From Cavia porcellus (Eukaryota; Chordata; Mammalia; Rodentia; Caviidae): a DNA stretch of 64,000 nt. How positions within the stretch are numbered: position 1 is the stretch's first letter; each line of letters opens with the position of its first letter. The stretch is taken from assembly GCF_034190915.1 (NCBI RefSeq), contig NW_026947502.1:40826785-40890784 (forward strand). Direction: 5' to 3'. Positions 41,404 through 45,320 of this stretch are shown piece after piece. The position numbers and the translations under genes are program-made. A model generated the notes under the pieces. It was given only the letters and a program-made list of their open reading frames with translations. It searched no databases and was not told the origin of the DNA.

Positions 41404-42268
41404 GGTCTTTTTCCTTTTTATCGGTACAGGGGATCGAACTCAAGACTGCCTGCTTGCAAGGCCGGCGTTTATGCTGCTGAGCTAAATCCCCAGCCCCTGG
41501 GATATTTATAACGGCTGAAAATATGAAATCTTAGTAAAATTAAATGTCCCCAGTTTTAATAGCTGATTTTGTCTCGTAATTAAAGCATAGCTTTGCTGGG
41601 CTAGTGGGCCTCCAGCTATCACTCTTTCCAGCTGTGATAATCCCTGGGTGAATATTCCATATTACAAAGAAGGTGTGTTACCCCATTGCACAACTGCCCA
41701 GCCAAAGTTCTGCTGAGAGACAGAAAGCCTTGATTGTAATATTAAAGTTTTTGTAACATTGTATACCTAACATCCTTTTACATAGATATTTTACATAGAT
41801 AGTTTACATAGATATTCTCATCTCCAATGCAGGAGACATTGATACCTTATTCTCTTACTGGTTGAATTTTAAGCATCTAATATAAAAGCGTTTGATAAAT
41901 TGTAGTATGATATACAGAATCAAAGCATTGTGATCTTAAACCTGCAGAGGTATTTCTTTATCTTTGTTTAGGTGGGCTGAATTTTTCACTTGAATTCTAA
42001 AAATCATCAGCTACATGTTTGTTTTGTCCTTAATATTTTTCAGATTTGGAGTCTTGCTACCTTTAGTCTTCTCCACACTTTTATCAATGAACATGCTCGG
42101 CAGTCCATTTTTAGGAATATTGGAACTGGGGTGATGCAAATTGAGACAGGACCAACAAATCATATTTTCTCTTGTGGAGCTGATGGAACAATGAAGATGA
42201 GAATACTACCAGACCAGTTCAGCCCCTTACGTGAAGTGTTAAAAAATGATGTGAAATTTATGCTGTAA
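440..42268 (+). CDS. DMXL1: DMXL1, 3' portion (14 exons, carboxy-terminal WD40 region)
   Basis: Large WD40-repeat protein of the rabconnectin-3 family. Family members act with WDR7 and ROGDI in a RAVE-like complex that promotes V-ATPase assembly on endosomal and synaptic membranes (known of the family). Fourteen exons join in phase: one leading base completes a codon, then 1,689 nt give 562 codons plus TAA. All introns use GT/AG. The protein starts in a helical segment ([17 protein letters not shown]), passes [20 protein letters not shown], and from exon 6 onward carries WD-type blades, e.g. [36 protein letters not shown] and [12 protein letters not shown]. The end LKNDVKFML is DMXL1-like; the paralogue DMXL2 ends differently as I recall it. 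The start codon and about 2,500 upstream residues are outside the window. The reading frame is intact, so the gene is probably functional. Exon coordinates follow as separate entries. Confidence 0.93.
606..690 (+). repeat. ID-like tRNA-derived SINE
   Basis: A-box and B-box like segments and a poly-A tail, flanked by the TSD TAGTTAAGGAAA (594-605 and 703-714). Lies in the intron between exons a and b. Confidence 0.9.
947..1148 (+). CDS. DMXL1: DMXL1 exon b (202 nt)
   Basis: Acceptor CCCCTTTCAG ends at 946 and donor GTAGGT starts at 1149. It encodes [20 protein letters not shown], the segment [20 protein letters not shown], and ends in NTPF plus two bases of an Arg codon. The first Glu codon spans the junction. 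A second possible acceptor lies 36 nt upstream at 910 (see findings). Confidence 0.93.
1285..1505 (+). repeat. hAT-Charlie-type DNA transposon relic
   Basis: Starts near CAGAGGTTAGCAAAACT and keeps GAGTAAATATTGTAAGG, GAAAGCAGCCATAGATA and AGGCTAGATTTGGCC, matching a common mammalian non-autonomous hAT consensus that I know by sequence. No coding capacity. Confidence 0.7.
1925..2145. repeat. Tigger/pogo-like DNA transposon relic
   Basis: Contains GGGGACCAGAATGTTTG, TTATAATATTTGCATAC and the terminal-type segment AAATTAGGGATGCTC. The same palindromic terminal motif recurs at 31592-31676. The exact subfamily is a guess. Confidence 0.6.
2387..2504 (+). CDS. DMXL1: DMXL1 exon c (118 nt)
   Basis: Acceptor TTTGTAG ends at 2386; the donor is GTTTGT, weaker than consensus. 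One base completes Arg, then [20 protein letters not shown] and the segment [14 protein letters not shown]. It ends on a codon boundary, so the next exon can be included or skipped without changing frame. Confidence 0.92.
2505..5266. other. Intron c-d, mostly unremarkable
   Basis: AT-rich. Weak MER5-like piece near 3190-3230 (TGGACCACATTTTGAGCAGC) and a remnant of a B1-like SINE with poly-A at 4590-4646. I see nothing else. Confidence 0.5.
5267..5329 (+). CDS. DMXL1: DMXL1 exon d, probable 21-codon cassette exon
   Basis: 63 nt, phase 0 on both sides, encoding 21 residues that begin [20 protein letters not shown] and end in Lys. The acceptor is TGATGAAG and the donor GTACAA is weak. The exon stands alone between introns of 2.8 kb and 10.2 kb. 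From memory, human DMXL1 isoforms differ by 21 residues (3,027 versus 3,048), which matches this length. Inclusion is therefore probably regulated. Confidence 0.8.
5330..6139. other. Start of intron d-e, nothing recognised
   Basis: AT-rich sequence without repeat, ORF or RNA signature that I can identify. Confidence 0.4.
6140..6480 (-). repeat. L1 3'UTR fragment with poly(A) end
   Basis: Begins on the + strand with a T-run and then the A-rich text AAAGTAGTAAAGTACAACAG, like the 3' ends seen at 34143 and 57420. It contains one or two units of the 3'UTR repeat (e.g. TTTACAATAGTTGTTCTTTC) in minus orientation. Confidence 0.5.
6534..6568 (+). repeat. G-run tract, potential G-quadruplex
   Basis: At least four runs of 3-6 G separated by single T or A residues (GGGGTGTGGGGGGTGGGGG and following). 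It sits between the L1 3'UTR piece and the 122-bp tandem repeat. Confidence 0.7.
6600..6990 (-). repeat. GC-rich tandem repeat, 3 units of ~122 bp
   Basis: Units start near 6608, 6731 and 6853, giving periods of 123 and 122, and end near 6975. Each unit has AGGGAGGCGAGC, CTTGGTTTCCCAGGGTC, GGATCTCAGGAGA and GGAAGGGCC. On the minus strand the wording (GGAACTTAGGACCCTGGGAA) resembles L1 5'UTR promoter monomers of other rodents. Short ORFs here arise from repetition and are not genes. Confidence 0.85.
7440..8880 (-). repeat. Old L1 fragment (ORF2 and 3' region)
   Basis: Antisense L1 text: GAACAGCTAGATCATACAGT, then after the SINE CATTTAGGTCTGTAATCCAT and TTGACTAGAATTTCTAGTCC. Diverged, with many stops. 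A SINE is inserted at 8122-8239 and a local duplication lies at 8619-8830. Confidence 0.75.
8122..8239 (+). repeat. ID-like SINE
   Basis: Full-length copy with the GATAAAAAGGAAAAAGAC tail and a perfect 15-bp TSD TAGATATGTGCTTTG (8107-8121 and 8240-8254). Inserted into the old L1. Confidence 0.95.
9245..9372 (+). repeat. B1-like SINE
   Basis: TGCACATGCCTGTAATTCCA, CTCGGGAGACTGAGGCAGGA and the 3' part CTTGAACTGCCTGC ending in poly-A. Confidence 0.85.
10060..10650 (-). repeat. Old L1 3'-end fragment
   Basis: Antisense old-L1 text: TTTAAAGTGTACAGTTCAGT, GCTATGAACATGGGTATCTG and AAATTGCTGAATCATTTGGT. The short ORF at 10475-10687 is an artefact of this repeat. Confidence 0.8.
11583..11680 (+). 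repeat. Degenerate B1-like SINE
   Basis: CAGTGGCTCACATTTGTAGT and GGAGGCTGAAGTAAG, without a good tail. Confidence 0.6.
11870..12260 (+). repeat. LINE-2 (L2) fragment
   Basis: Resembles the L2 reverse-transcriptase region: TCATTTGATACTGCTGACC, CCTCAAACTCAGTTCTC, CTCATGGCTTCAATATCATC and CAAATATCTCCAGTCTCAAC. Old and stop-filled. Confidence 0.55.
13120..13470 (+). repeat. LINE-2 3' fragment
   Basis: Matches the L2 3' text pattern: CTACAATAGTAGCTTCTTAA, AACCCTCAACCTTACAATAA and GGACCTACATTGTCTAAGC. Confidence 0.5.
14054..14460. repeat. Unclassified interspersed-repeat-like segment
   Basis: GC-richer island in an AT-rich intron, with GAAAGCAGAGAGAAGGAAGG and TACCTCCAAACAGGCACCAC. This resembles a common mammalian LTR-type repeat, but I cannot name the family. 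Confidence 0.4.
14870..15060. repeat. hAT-Charlie-type relic
   Basis: GCTAGTAAGCTACAGCCAGC, TGGCCAAATCC and CCCATGAACTTTACATTTTT follow a known hAT consensus. Confidence 0.55.
15336..15444 (+). repeat. ID-like SINE
   Basis: Near-consensus copy with a 14-bp TSD AGATTGATATACAT (15322-15335 and 15445-15458). It ends 70 bp before exon e. Confidence 0.95.
15515..15601 (+). CDS. DMXL1: DMXL1 exon e (87 nt)
   Basis: Acceptor TTCTATTTAG, donor GTAAGT. 29 codons: [20 protein letters not shown] then IITAFAVNK. Phase 0 on both sides. A young SINE ends only about 70 bp upstream (15336-15444). Confidence 0.93.
15826..15916 (+). repeat. ID-like SINE, shorter subfamily
   Basis: Type with CTGGTAC followed directly by poly-A and no GATAAAAAGG tail. 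15-bp TSD AATTTATGCAAGATA (15811-15825 and 15917-15931). Confidence 0.95.
16993..17091 (+). repeat. ID-like SINE
   Basis: 17-bp TSD AAGAACTAGCAGGGGTG (16976-16992 and 17092-17108). GATAAAAAGGAAAAAGAC tail. Confidence 0.95.
17160..18426. other. Intron e-f, distal part
   Basis: An unclassified LTR-like stretch (17160-17470, e.g. ACAGTTTATTCCTAATGGC), a degenerate ID-like SINE on the minus strand (17620-17700) and a faint B1-like remnant (18060-18130). No coding sequence seen. Confidence 0.35.
18427..18548 (+). CDS. DMXL1: DMXL1 exon f (122 nt), first WD-like blade
   Basis: Acceptor TTATTTTTCAG, donor GTAAGG. Encodes [20 protein letters not shown] followed by [20 protein letters not shown] and two bases of Gly. 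The segment [15 protein letters not shown] looks like a strand of a WD blade. Confidence 0.93.
18857..18998 (+). CDS. DMXL1: DMXL1 exon g (142 nt)
   Basis: Acceptor TTTGTAG, donor GTATGT. Completes Gly, then [20 protein letters not shown], and a Pro/Gly/Ser-rich linker with [20 protein letters not shown]. Ends in phase 0. Confidence 0.93.
19226..19303. repeat. hAT-Charlie relic, left half
   Basis: AGGCTTCAGCAAGCTGTGGT is one end of the consensus whose other half is at 20299-20390. The two were separated by later insertions. Confidence 0.55.
19311..19383 (-). repeat. Degenerate ID-like SINE
   Basis: Reverse complement of the A/B box region is recognisable (GAGAATCAAACATGGC, GCTAGGCAAGTACTATATTC). 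Confidence 0.6.
19384..20290 (-). repeat. L1 3'-end fragment
   Basis: A T-run at its left edge is the poly-A tail read on the + strand. It is followed by a 3'UTR like that at 33821, then ORF2 3'-end text (GTGCTGCTATAAACATG, TTTCCACAGTGGCTGC, CATTTCTCGAATGACCAG). The open frame at 19992-20219 is antisense L1, not a gene. Confidence 0.85.
20299..20390. repeat. hAT-Charlie relic, right half
   Basis: GGCACATGAAAATTAGGTAA and TTTCAGTGTCAATAAAGAAA follow the same consensus as 19226-19303. Confidence 0.55.
21170..21900 (-). repeat. L1 3'-end fragment
   Basis: Antisense L1 text: TTTAAGCTTGTGTGTCTGAT, GCAGCTAAGTAGTATTCTG, TCAATGGACATGTAGACTGC and GTCAAATGGAATTTC. Confidence 0.8.
22245..22330 (+). 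repeat. LINE-2 fragment
   Basis: CTCTAAGGTCCTACAAGCTT and CCTGCCTGCTGC match the L2 3' region. Confidence 0.4.
23138..23223 (+). repeat. ID-like SINE (first of a tandem pair)
   Basis: Complete copy. The direct repeat GAAAACAATTGGC precedes it (23125-23137) and AACAGTTGGC follows (23224-23233). Confidence 0.93.
23234..23372 (+). repeat. B1-like SINE (second of a tandem pair)
   Basis: CCGGGCATGGTGGTGCATGC through GTGAGACCCTGTCTCAAAA. It is followed by a third copy of the direct repeat, AAAACAATTGGC (23373-23384). Confidence 0.93.
23573..23640 (-). repeat. Degenerate ID-like SINE
   Basis: GATTGAACTCAGGCC and AGCAAGCACTGTACAA in reverse orientation. Confidence 0.5.
23727..23787 (+). CDS. DMXL1: DMXL1 exon h (61 nt)
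   Basis: Acceptor TTTTTACCAG, donor GTAAGT. Encodes [20 protein letters not shown] plus one base of the next Tyr codon. The Met is internal, not a start. Confidence 0.92.
24541..24610 (-). repeat. Degenerate ID-like SINE
   Basis: GATCCAGAACCTTGTGTGTG and CACTGAACTAC in reverse orientation. Confidence 0.45.
24696..24845 (-). repeat. B1-like SINE, long form
   Basis: Reverse orientation: TTTGAGGCAGGGTCTCATTA, CAGGCTGGCCTTGAACTC, AGCCCAGGCTGATC and GCTGGAATTACAGGC. The doubled central segment makes it ~150 bp, longer than mouse B1. Confidence 0.9.
25880..27060 (-). repeat. L1 fragment (3'UTR and ORF2 3' part)
   Basis: Antisense L1: TGGCTGAGTAGTACTTAATT, CTGTTGATGGACCTATAGGC, CTTGACGATAACCACTC and, after a SINE remnant, TTTGCTGTGTAGAAGCC. 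It includes a 16-bp perfect hairpin at 26260-26301. Short ORFs here are shadows. Confidence 0.85.
26773..26850 (-). repeat. Degenerate ID-like SINE inside L1
   Basis: GATCAAACTCAGAACC, GCCAGGCAGGCACTGTGCC and TCAGCTATGTCCCTGGGCC in reverse orientation. Confidence 0.7.
27232..27300 (-). repeat. B1-like fragment
   Basis: TATTGAGATATCATCTTG and GAGTTGCCCAGGCTGACCTT in reverse orientation. Confidence 0.45.
27549..27680 (-). repeat. Probable L1 3'UTR scrap
   Basis: T-run then A-rich text AAAGAAAAGAAAACAAAAAT, the same layout as other L1 3' ends in the window. Confidence 0.35.
27810..28749 (-). mobile_element. LTR-retroelement copy retroposed from its RNA (R-U5-internal-U3-R-An)
   Basis: Read on the minus strand: about 75 nt matching the 3' end of the LTR (28749 to ~28670), ending CTTAACCTGCA; ~300 nt of internal sequence (28669-28369) without an open gene and with a purine-rich run GAGAGGGGAA before the LTR; then a ~550-bp LTR beginning TGTTACAGGC (28368 down) with TATA text CTCTATAAAA and AATAAA; then eight A. 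The copy starts close to where transcription should start and ends about 14 nt after AATAAA in a poly-A run. Near-matching flanks TAAAATTTAAC (27799-27809) and TAAAAATTTGAAC (28750-28762) look like an L1-type TSD. No retroviral protein is encoded. Confidence 0.65.
29380..29546 (-). repeat. B1-like SINE, long form
   Basis: Reverse orientation: TTTTGAGACAGGATCTCACT, TTGGCCTTGAACTC, AGCCCAGGCTGGCC and GGATTACAGGTGTGTGCC. Lies 245 bp before exon i. Confidence 0.9.
29791..29918 (+). CDS. DMXL1: DMXL1 exon i (128 nt), WD40 blade
   Basis: Acceptor TTTTAATGCAG, donor GTAGTA. Completes Tyr, then [20 protein letters not shown] and [13 protein letters not shown]. The pattern [13 protein letters not shown] is a clear WD strand. 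It follows a 6-kb intron that holds a retroposed LTR element. Confidence 0.93.
30207..30377 (-). repeat. ID-like SINE with tail grown into a (TTTTA)n microsatellite
   Basis: TSD AACATTAGTTTCT at 30194-30206 and 30378-30390. The tail side (30225-30303) has become T-rich pentamer repeats on the + strand. Confidence 0.85.
30472..30583 (+). repeat. ID-like SINE
   Basis: 13-bp TSD GAAGTACATATCA (30459-30471 and 30584-30596). Near-consensus. Confidence 0.95.
30690..30995. repeat. hAT-Charlie relic with a SINE inserted
   Basis: One end has CATCAGCAATCTGTGAC and AAATAAAGTTTTATTG; the other has AATGTTTGCTGACCCTG, the terminal motif in inverse orientation. A degenerate minus-strand ID-like SINE occupies 30857-30946. 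Confidence 0.65.
30857..30946 (-). repeat. Degenerate ID-like SINE
   Basis: ACTAGAGATTGAACTCATGA, CATGCAGGTGCTGTGC and TATTCCTGGCCC in reverse orientation. Confidence 0.7.
31344..31480 (+). repeat. B1-like SINE
   Basis: CATCTGTAATCCCAGCACTA, GGAGGCTGAAACAGGAGGAC and CAAGACCTGTCTTAAACAC. Overlapping short ORFs are shadows of it. Confidence 0.85.
31592..31676. repeat. Small palindromic MITE (Tigger-like)
   Basis: Inverted ends GAGTGTCCCTAATCTGAAAA and TTTTCAGATTAGGGCTACTT enclose ~40 bp with AAGAAGTTTCGGAG. Related to the longer relic at 1925-2145. Confidence 0.7.
31973..32065 (+). CDS. DMXL1: DMXL1 exon j (93 nt), WD40 blade
   Basis: Acceptor TTATTTTCTAAG, donor GTAAGT. 31 codons in phase 0: [20 protein letters not shown] then [11 protein letters not shown]. 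Confidence 0.92.
32066..33090. other. Intron j-k, first part: nothing recognised
   Basis: AT-rich. No repeat family, RNA gene or open frame that I can support. Confidence 0.4.
33098..33172 (+). repeat. Old ID-like SINE
   Basis: CCTGGGGATGGAGATCAATG, GTGCAGTTGCCTAGG and TTCCCCGCACATAAAAA keep the tRNA-derived layout but are diverged. Confidence 0.5.
33229..33349 (+). repeat. B1-like SINE, internally shortened
   Basis: CAGACATAGTAGCACATGG and AAGACCAGCCAGGGCTAC, ending in AAAAAGACACC plus poly-A. Confidence 0.75.
33523..33614 (+). CDS. DMXL1: DMXL1 exon k (92 nt), WD40 blade
   Basis: Acceptor CACCATTCTAG, donor GTAAGA. Encodes [20 protein letters not shown] then [10 protein letters not shown] and two bases of Arg. 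The Arg codon is completed by the next exon. Confidence 0.93.
33821..34142 (-). repeat. L1 3'UTR fragment
   Basis: T-run then text sharing CACTAGTTAATA, TACATA and TATACAGTTATAT with 19384-19700. Minus-strand L1 3' end. Confidence 0.7.
34200..35040 (-). repeat. Tandem array of ~145-bp units
   Basis: A recurring motif (GGTTACCATA or close) starts near 34254, 34397, 34547, 34724, 34868 and 35021, giving spacings of about 143-177. Each is followed by a segment like CTTCAAAATAGCTGTTC. The same unit occurs at 47050-47410 and 57420-57930. Confidence 0.75.
35110..36090 (-). pseudogene. L1/HAL1 ORF1 remnant
   Basis: RNA-binding chaperone ORF of a LINE. Minus-strand frames 35834-35511 and 35406-35224 carry the end of the coiled coil, the RRM start and the C-terminal domain, in two different frames. 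The amino part (36090-35840) has several stops. Not translatable as it stands. Confidence 0.8.
37056..37168 (-). repeat. ID-like SINE
   Basis: Long T-run, TTTTTATCGGTACCAGGGAT and GAGCTAAATCCCTAGCCCC. TSD TCACTGTG (37048-37055 and 37169-37176). Confidence 0.95.
37563..37645 (+). repeat. ID-like SINE, shorter subfamily
   Basis: 17-bp TSD AAGAAAATGCAGTGTCT (37546-37562 and 37646-37662). Confidence 0.95.
37964..38016 (+). CDS. DMXL1: DMXL1 exon l (53 nt), WD40 strand
   Basis: Acceptor TTTTCTTCCAG, donor GTAAGT. Completes Arg, then [17 protein letters not shown] and one base of Ala. VCLWDT is the classic WD strand end. A ~2.8-kb HAL1-like element and a SINE sit in the intron just upstream. Confidence 0.93.
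38190..38760 (+). repeat. Old L1 ORF2 fragment
   Basis: Sense-strand ORF2 3' text: AATTCTAAAGTTTGTATTAT, CAACATTAACTGCTTTCCAG, AAAGCTACAGTCATCAAGAC and GGATACACAGATCATGGAAC. Confidence 0.75.
39010..39131 (+). repeat. ID-like SINE with duplicated B box
   Basis: TSD AAAAAATAGGC(A/G)TTTTTC (38992-39009 and 39132-39149). The segment CGTGAGTTCGATCC is followed by a second copy, CGTGAGTTTGATCC. Lies 46 bp before exon m. Confidence 0.93.
39195..39412 (+). CDS. DMXL1: DMXL1 exon m (218 nt), two WD40 blades
   Basis: Acceptor CTCCTTTCAG, donor GTATCT. Completes Ala, then [60 protein letters not shown] and GSAEGNIK. It contains GH-like and WD-like strands of two blades. Confidence 0.94.
39580..39900 (-). 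repeat. L1 3'-end fragment
   Basis: TTTATTAGTACATGTTAGCA, GTACATGACATATCTTAATT and TTTAAGCTTATATATCTGAT are antisense L1 3'UTR text, as at 21170, 25880 and 56690. Confidence 0.7.
39958..40030 (-). repeat. ID-like SINE
   Basis: GGGTACCAGAACTCACAATC and GCTGAGCTAAATCCTCAGCC in reverse orientation. Confidence 0.85.
40175..40270 (-). repeat. ID-like SINE
   Basis: ACCAGGGATCGAACTCACAA and GAGCTAAATCCCCAGCCCC. TSD around TACATCCT (40164-40171 and 40273-40280). Confidence 0.9.
41007..41103 (+). repeat. ID-like SINE, shorter subfamily
   Basis: GGGCCAGGGATTTAGCTCAG and TTATTGGTACC plus poly-A. TSD AGAAACAGG(C/T)AC. Confidence 0.9.
41112..41758 (-). mobile_element. LTR of the 27.8-kb family, SINE-interrupted
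   Basis: Minus-strand LTR starting TGTTACAAAA at 41758 and ending after AATAAATATTTCTACTC in a run of ten A (T on the + strand, 41117-41126). TATA text (CACTATAAAAATCCC) is recognisable. It is ~520 bp without the SINE at 41371-41498. No matching internal region adjoins it. Confidence 0.75.
41371..41498 (-). repeat. ID-like SINE inside the LTR
   Basis: A T-run of about 30 followed by TTTTATCGGTACAGGGGATC and GAGCTAAATCCCCAGCCCC. Confidence 0.93.
42044..42268 (+). CDS. DMXL1: DMXL1 terminal coding exon
   Basis: Acceptor TAATATTTTTCAG. 74 codons plus [23 protein letters not shown], then [40 protein letters not shown] and the end [13 protein letters not shown]. The last blade closes the propeller. 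Confidence 0.94.
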   Translation: MWSLATFSLLHTFINEHARQSIFRNIGTGVMQIETGPTNHIFSCGADGTMKMRILPDQFSPLREVLKNDVKFML

Positions 42269-42830
42269 CATTTTTACAAGAAGACATATAATTTATTACC
42301 CTTTTGATGGAAGTGGCCAACAAATATAATATATAGTAATCACTCTATACCACAAATAAGCTGATGCGTTGTTTTCATATTTACTTATGGAGCTTTGCCC
42401 TCATTGATGCACTGATGCCTTAAAAATTAACAAAATCATTCATAATTTTATTAGATCACTTAAGGTAGAATTTGTAAGTAATCCTGTAGTAACACACGTA
42501 TAGTACGTTATGAGTATGTCATAGTGTTAAAGGAATTTTGTTTTCTTATTGTTTATCAATTTTTCTGCAGATATATCTGCATGAGTTCTTTAACAGTAAA
42601 AATAACATTTAAGTAAAGACTCACATACTCATCACTTAATTCACATTCACTACTCTTTTATCAGACAATACATCTGAAAATCTTCTCTTAATTAATGATA
42701 GATTGATACTTGCGTAAGAATGAAACAGATAATGAAGCTCTCCATTAAAACTCATTGGGACTTCAATGATAAATGAGATAAATGGTTCATTGTGTAAAGG
42801 TTTCATCAGTTTCCCTTCCAGAGCCTAAAT

Positions 42831-42946
42831 TGTATGTGTGTGTAAATGTATTTGTGTGTGTATATATGTGTGTGAATGTATATGTGTGTGTGTGTATATA
42901 TATAGCTTACACCTTTGAATTAAGTTTGTATATATATATATATATG
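42831..42946 (+). repeat. TG/TA microsatellite in the 3'UTR
   Basis: Imperfect TG runs with TA tracts at 42831-42905 and TA repeats at 42926-42946. The short ORF across it is an artefact. Confidence 0.9.
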
Positions 42947-43065
42947 CAAAAACCACAAGTTTTTTCATGTGTTTTTGTGCCATGACAACTACTGCCACCA
43001 GAATAACAACTTTTTTTGCAAATGTTTTTTATTTTAAAATGTTTGAATTCCCATCCTAATTTTCA

Positions 43066-43071
43066 AATAAA
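43066..43071 (+). terminator. Poly(A) signal candidate 1
   Basis: AATAAA about 0.8 kb after the DMXL1 stop, followed by GT-rich sequence (GATTGTTATTTTTAG). Confidence 0.35.
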
Positions 43072-43135
43072 TGTCAATAAGGCTTCCAAGATTGTTATTT
43101 TTAGATTACACTGAATCAAATAAGTCTTAATAGGC

Positions 43136-43141
43136 AATAAA
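43136..43141 (+). terminator. Poly(A) signal candidate 2
   Basis: AATAAA followed within 15 nt by TTCTGTTGGC, a plausible downstream element. Confidence 0.35.
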
Positions 43142-43357
43142 GATTCTGTTGGCATATATAAGATACTTAAAAGTTATGAGTTTGACAGAGTTCTTGAATA
43201 TCATACATTTTCCTTAAAATTTTTTTTATTTTTTTTAGGTGCTTTTAGTCTCAAAATTCTGAAAGCCTTGCAGCAGTGTTTTTAGAAACAAATGTGAAAA
43301 CAGTCAAATTAAGTAGTATTTATAAATGTAAAATACCCTTCATATCTATTAATAGAA

Positions 43358-43363
43358 AATAAA
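43358..43363 (+). terminator. Poly(A) signal candidate 3
   Basis: AATAAA followed by AT-rich sequence (TTAAATATTATATTTTATTA) with little G/T-rich downstream signal, so weaker than the candidates beside it. Confidence 0.2.
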
Positions 43364-44148
43364 TTAAATATTATATTTTATTATTTTTGCCAAAATATTT
43401 TATTATAAAATATGACCAAAATATTTAAAATTCACAGTGCTTTTAACTTAGATATGCTATTTCTGTCTGTTTTGTGCTATACATTTTCTGATTCAGAATT
43501 ATATAAAACTTGATAAATACTTGATTTTGACAAATGAGACTGGAGAGAGACAGGTGTTTTAAGGGACAATTATCTACTATTTAACTTAAATTTATTTTAG
43601 GAATTACAAATTAAAGGAATTTTTATGTAATGACATGTAGACAACTATTGTCTTAGAAATTAAAGAGTCAAAGCAAAGAAATGAAGGGCTAGAAAATGAA
43701 TTTTGTAATATCCTCAGGATACTTTTGTCATAAAAGTATATTGTTAAAGATTTTGTAAATTGTATTTCGTAATTTTACATGTATTGAGCAAGGTGCAGTG
43801 GAAACACTGTCTGCTGTTAAGTAGAGAGAGTTGATATGTACATAAAAACTTGTACCTATAAGTTATGCAATAGCAATATATGCCTGTTTTGCCATGGAGA
43901 AATCTGTGACAGCATTGGAATAATACTATTGTTTGATGCAGTTAAGTTTAAATTATTTTTCAGTAATTTTTTCATGAATCAAGTTTCAAAAAGCATAGAC
44001 ACTTTAAGCCAGTTAGAAAATTTACCGTTGTTCTTATTAAAACAAGTCATTGGGGATGAATAATTAACCATTTTAATTGAAGGTTTATATGAATAGCCAT
44101 AAATTATGTAAGTCCATATGTATTTACAACCAGAGTCATAATATTTTA

Positions 44149-44154
44149 AATAAA
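44149..44154 (+). terminator. Poly(A) signal candidate 4 (distal)
   Basis: AATAAA followed by AATCATGCAGTGAC and the T-rich TTTTTTTGGC. It lies about 1.9 kb after the stop, near the end of the repeat-free stretch. Confidence 0.35.
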
Positions 44155-44795
44155 CAATCATGCAGTGACTTTTTTTGGCATGCTATTATTTTAAGTCATA
44201 TTTATGCCAACTTAGTTGATTTTACATGGTATTTTAAAATGAAATATTTCTGTCTTTAGAACTGATGAGTAGCGAATAATTTTCTCAATAGCCTGTTTTT
44301 TCTTTTCTGTAATCTTTTTCACTTAGTAAGTATTAAGAAAGGTGGGAATGAAAATAGGTGAACTGTGTATGAAATATGAAATGACACACATCCATGTAAG
44401 TTTTCACTAGCCATATAACTAGTGTTTAGGTACATCAGGATACATTTCTAATTCTGTTTTCTGATTCACAATATTGTTAGATTCAGTTTCCAAAAAGTAG
44501 AGGTTTTTCCAACCTTGCTATGATAACCATCTTCATTCTCTTTCTTGCTCACTCTTTGCCTTGTTTACTTCTTGAAAAATTTCTTTGAAAAAGAAACTTT
44601 TTTACATTGTCTCAACAATTAAAACAATACAGAGATACACATTTGAAGAAAAAATTTATACAGTCTTAAGGGTACAAATGTTTTTCAACAGAATTAGAAA
44701 CCTAGTCATATTTTACTAGGCAAAAACTTTATCATATGACAGGAGAGCACAGTATAAGTTAAAATAGCAAGCAAACAAAAAAGTATTTTGTTTTC

Positions 44796-44945
44796 TTATT
44801 TTTTTCCAGTAGTGAGGCTCAGACTCACAGGCTGACACATACTAGACAAGTGCTGTACCTCTGCCAGAGTGCTGACACATACTAGACTGGCACAGTGCTG
44901 ACACATACTAGACAAGTGCTGTACAAGCTGCCAGAGAAAGGTCAA
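44796..44945 (-). repeat. Degenerate SINE with internal tandem duplication
   Basis: GCTGACACATACTAGAC occurs three times, starting near 44840, 44870 and 44908. The text around it resembles a reversed ID-like SINE (AGTGAGGCTCAGACTCAC). Confidence 0.65.
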
Positions 44946-45222
44946 ACTAAATAAGCATTTGCCAGAGTAGAACATCAAAAAAATCAACTAGCCAAGCCTA
45001 CCAGCTGCCATCCAGACTGGTAGCCAGCGTGAGCCAGGAGAACCAGCCAGCCAAATCCCCATGCACCTGACCCCATCGGGAGTGTCCGAGAAGCTGCATT
45101 TGGCTGAAGAAACCCACTCCACATCCCACCATCTTTCTGGGAACCCAGGATAGGGGAAATCAAGGTGCCTTGCCCATTGCCCCACACTGCTAATGGATAG
45201 TCAATGTAGAAAATGCTTGCGA

Positions 45223-45320
45223 TGGGCTGGGGATTTAGCTCAGTGGCATAAGCGCCTGCCTTGCAAGCAGGCAGGCGTGAGTTCGGTCCCTGGTACCGAT
45301 AAAAAAATAAAAAAAAAAAA
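45223..45320 (+). repeat. ID-like SINE
   Basis: Near-consensus. Flanked by AAATGCTTGCGA and AAACGCTTGGGA. Confidence 0.92.

Larger units (their letters stand above)
42269..44300 (+). other. DMXL1: DMXL1 3'UTR (3' limit uncertain)
   Basis: AT-rich sequence after the stop codon, with no SINE or L1 that I recognise up to about 44.5 kb. This fits a retained UTR. It carries a TG/TA microsatellite (42831-42946), several ATTTA-type AU-rich motifs and four AATAAA hexamers. Which one is used cannot be decided from sequence alone. Confidence 0.6.

Noticed and set aside
440..42268. Assignment to DMXL2 instead of DMXL1
   Set aside because: The final residues ([18 protein letters not shown]) and the wording of several exons fit DMXL1; the paralogue ends differently as I recall it.
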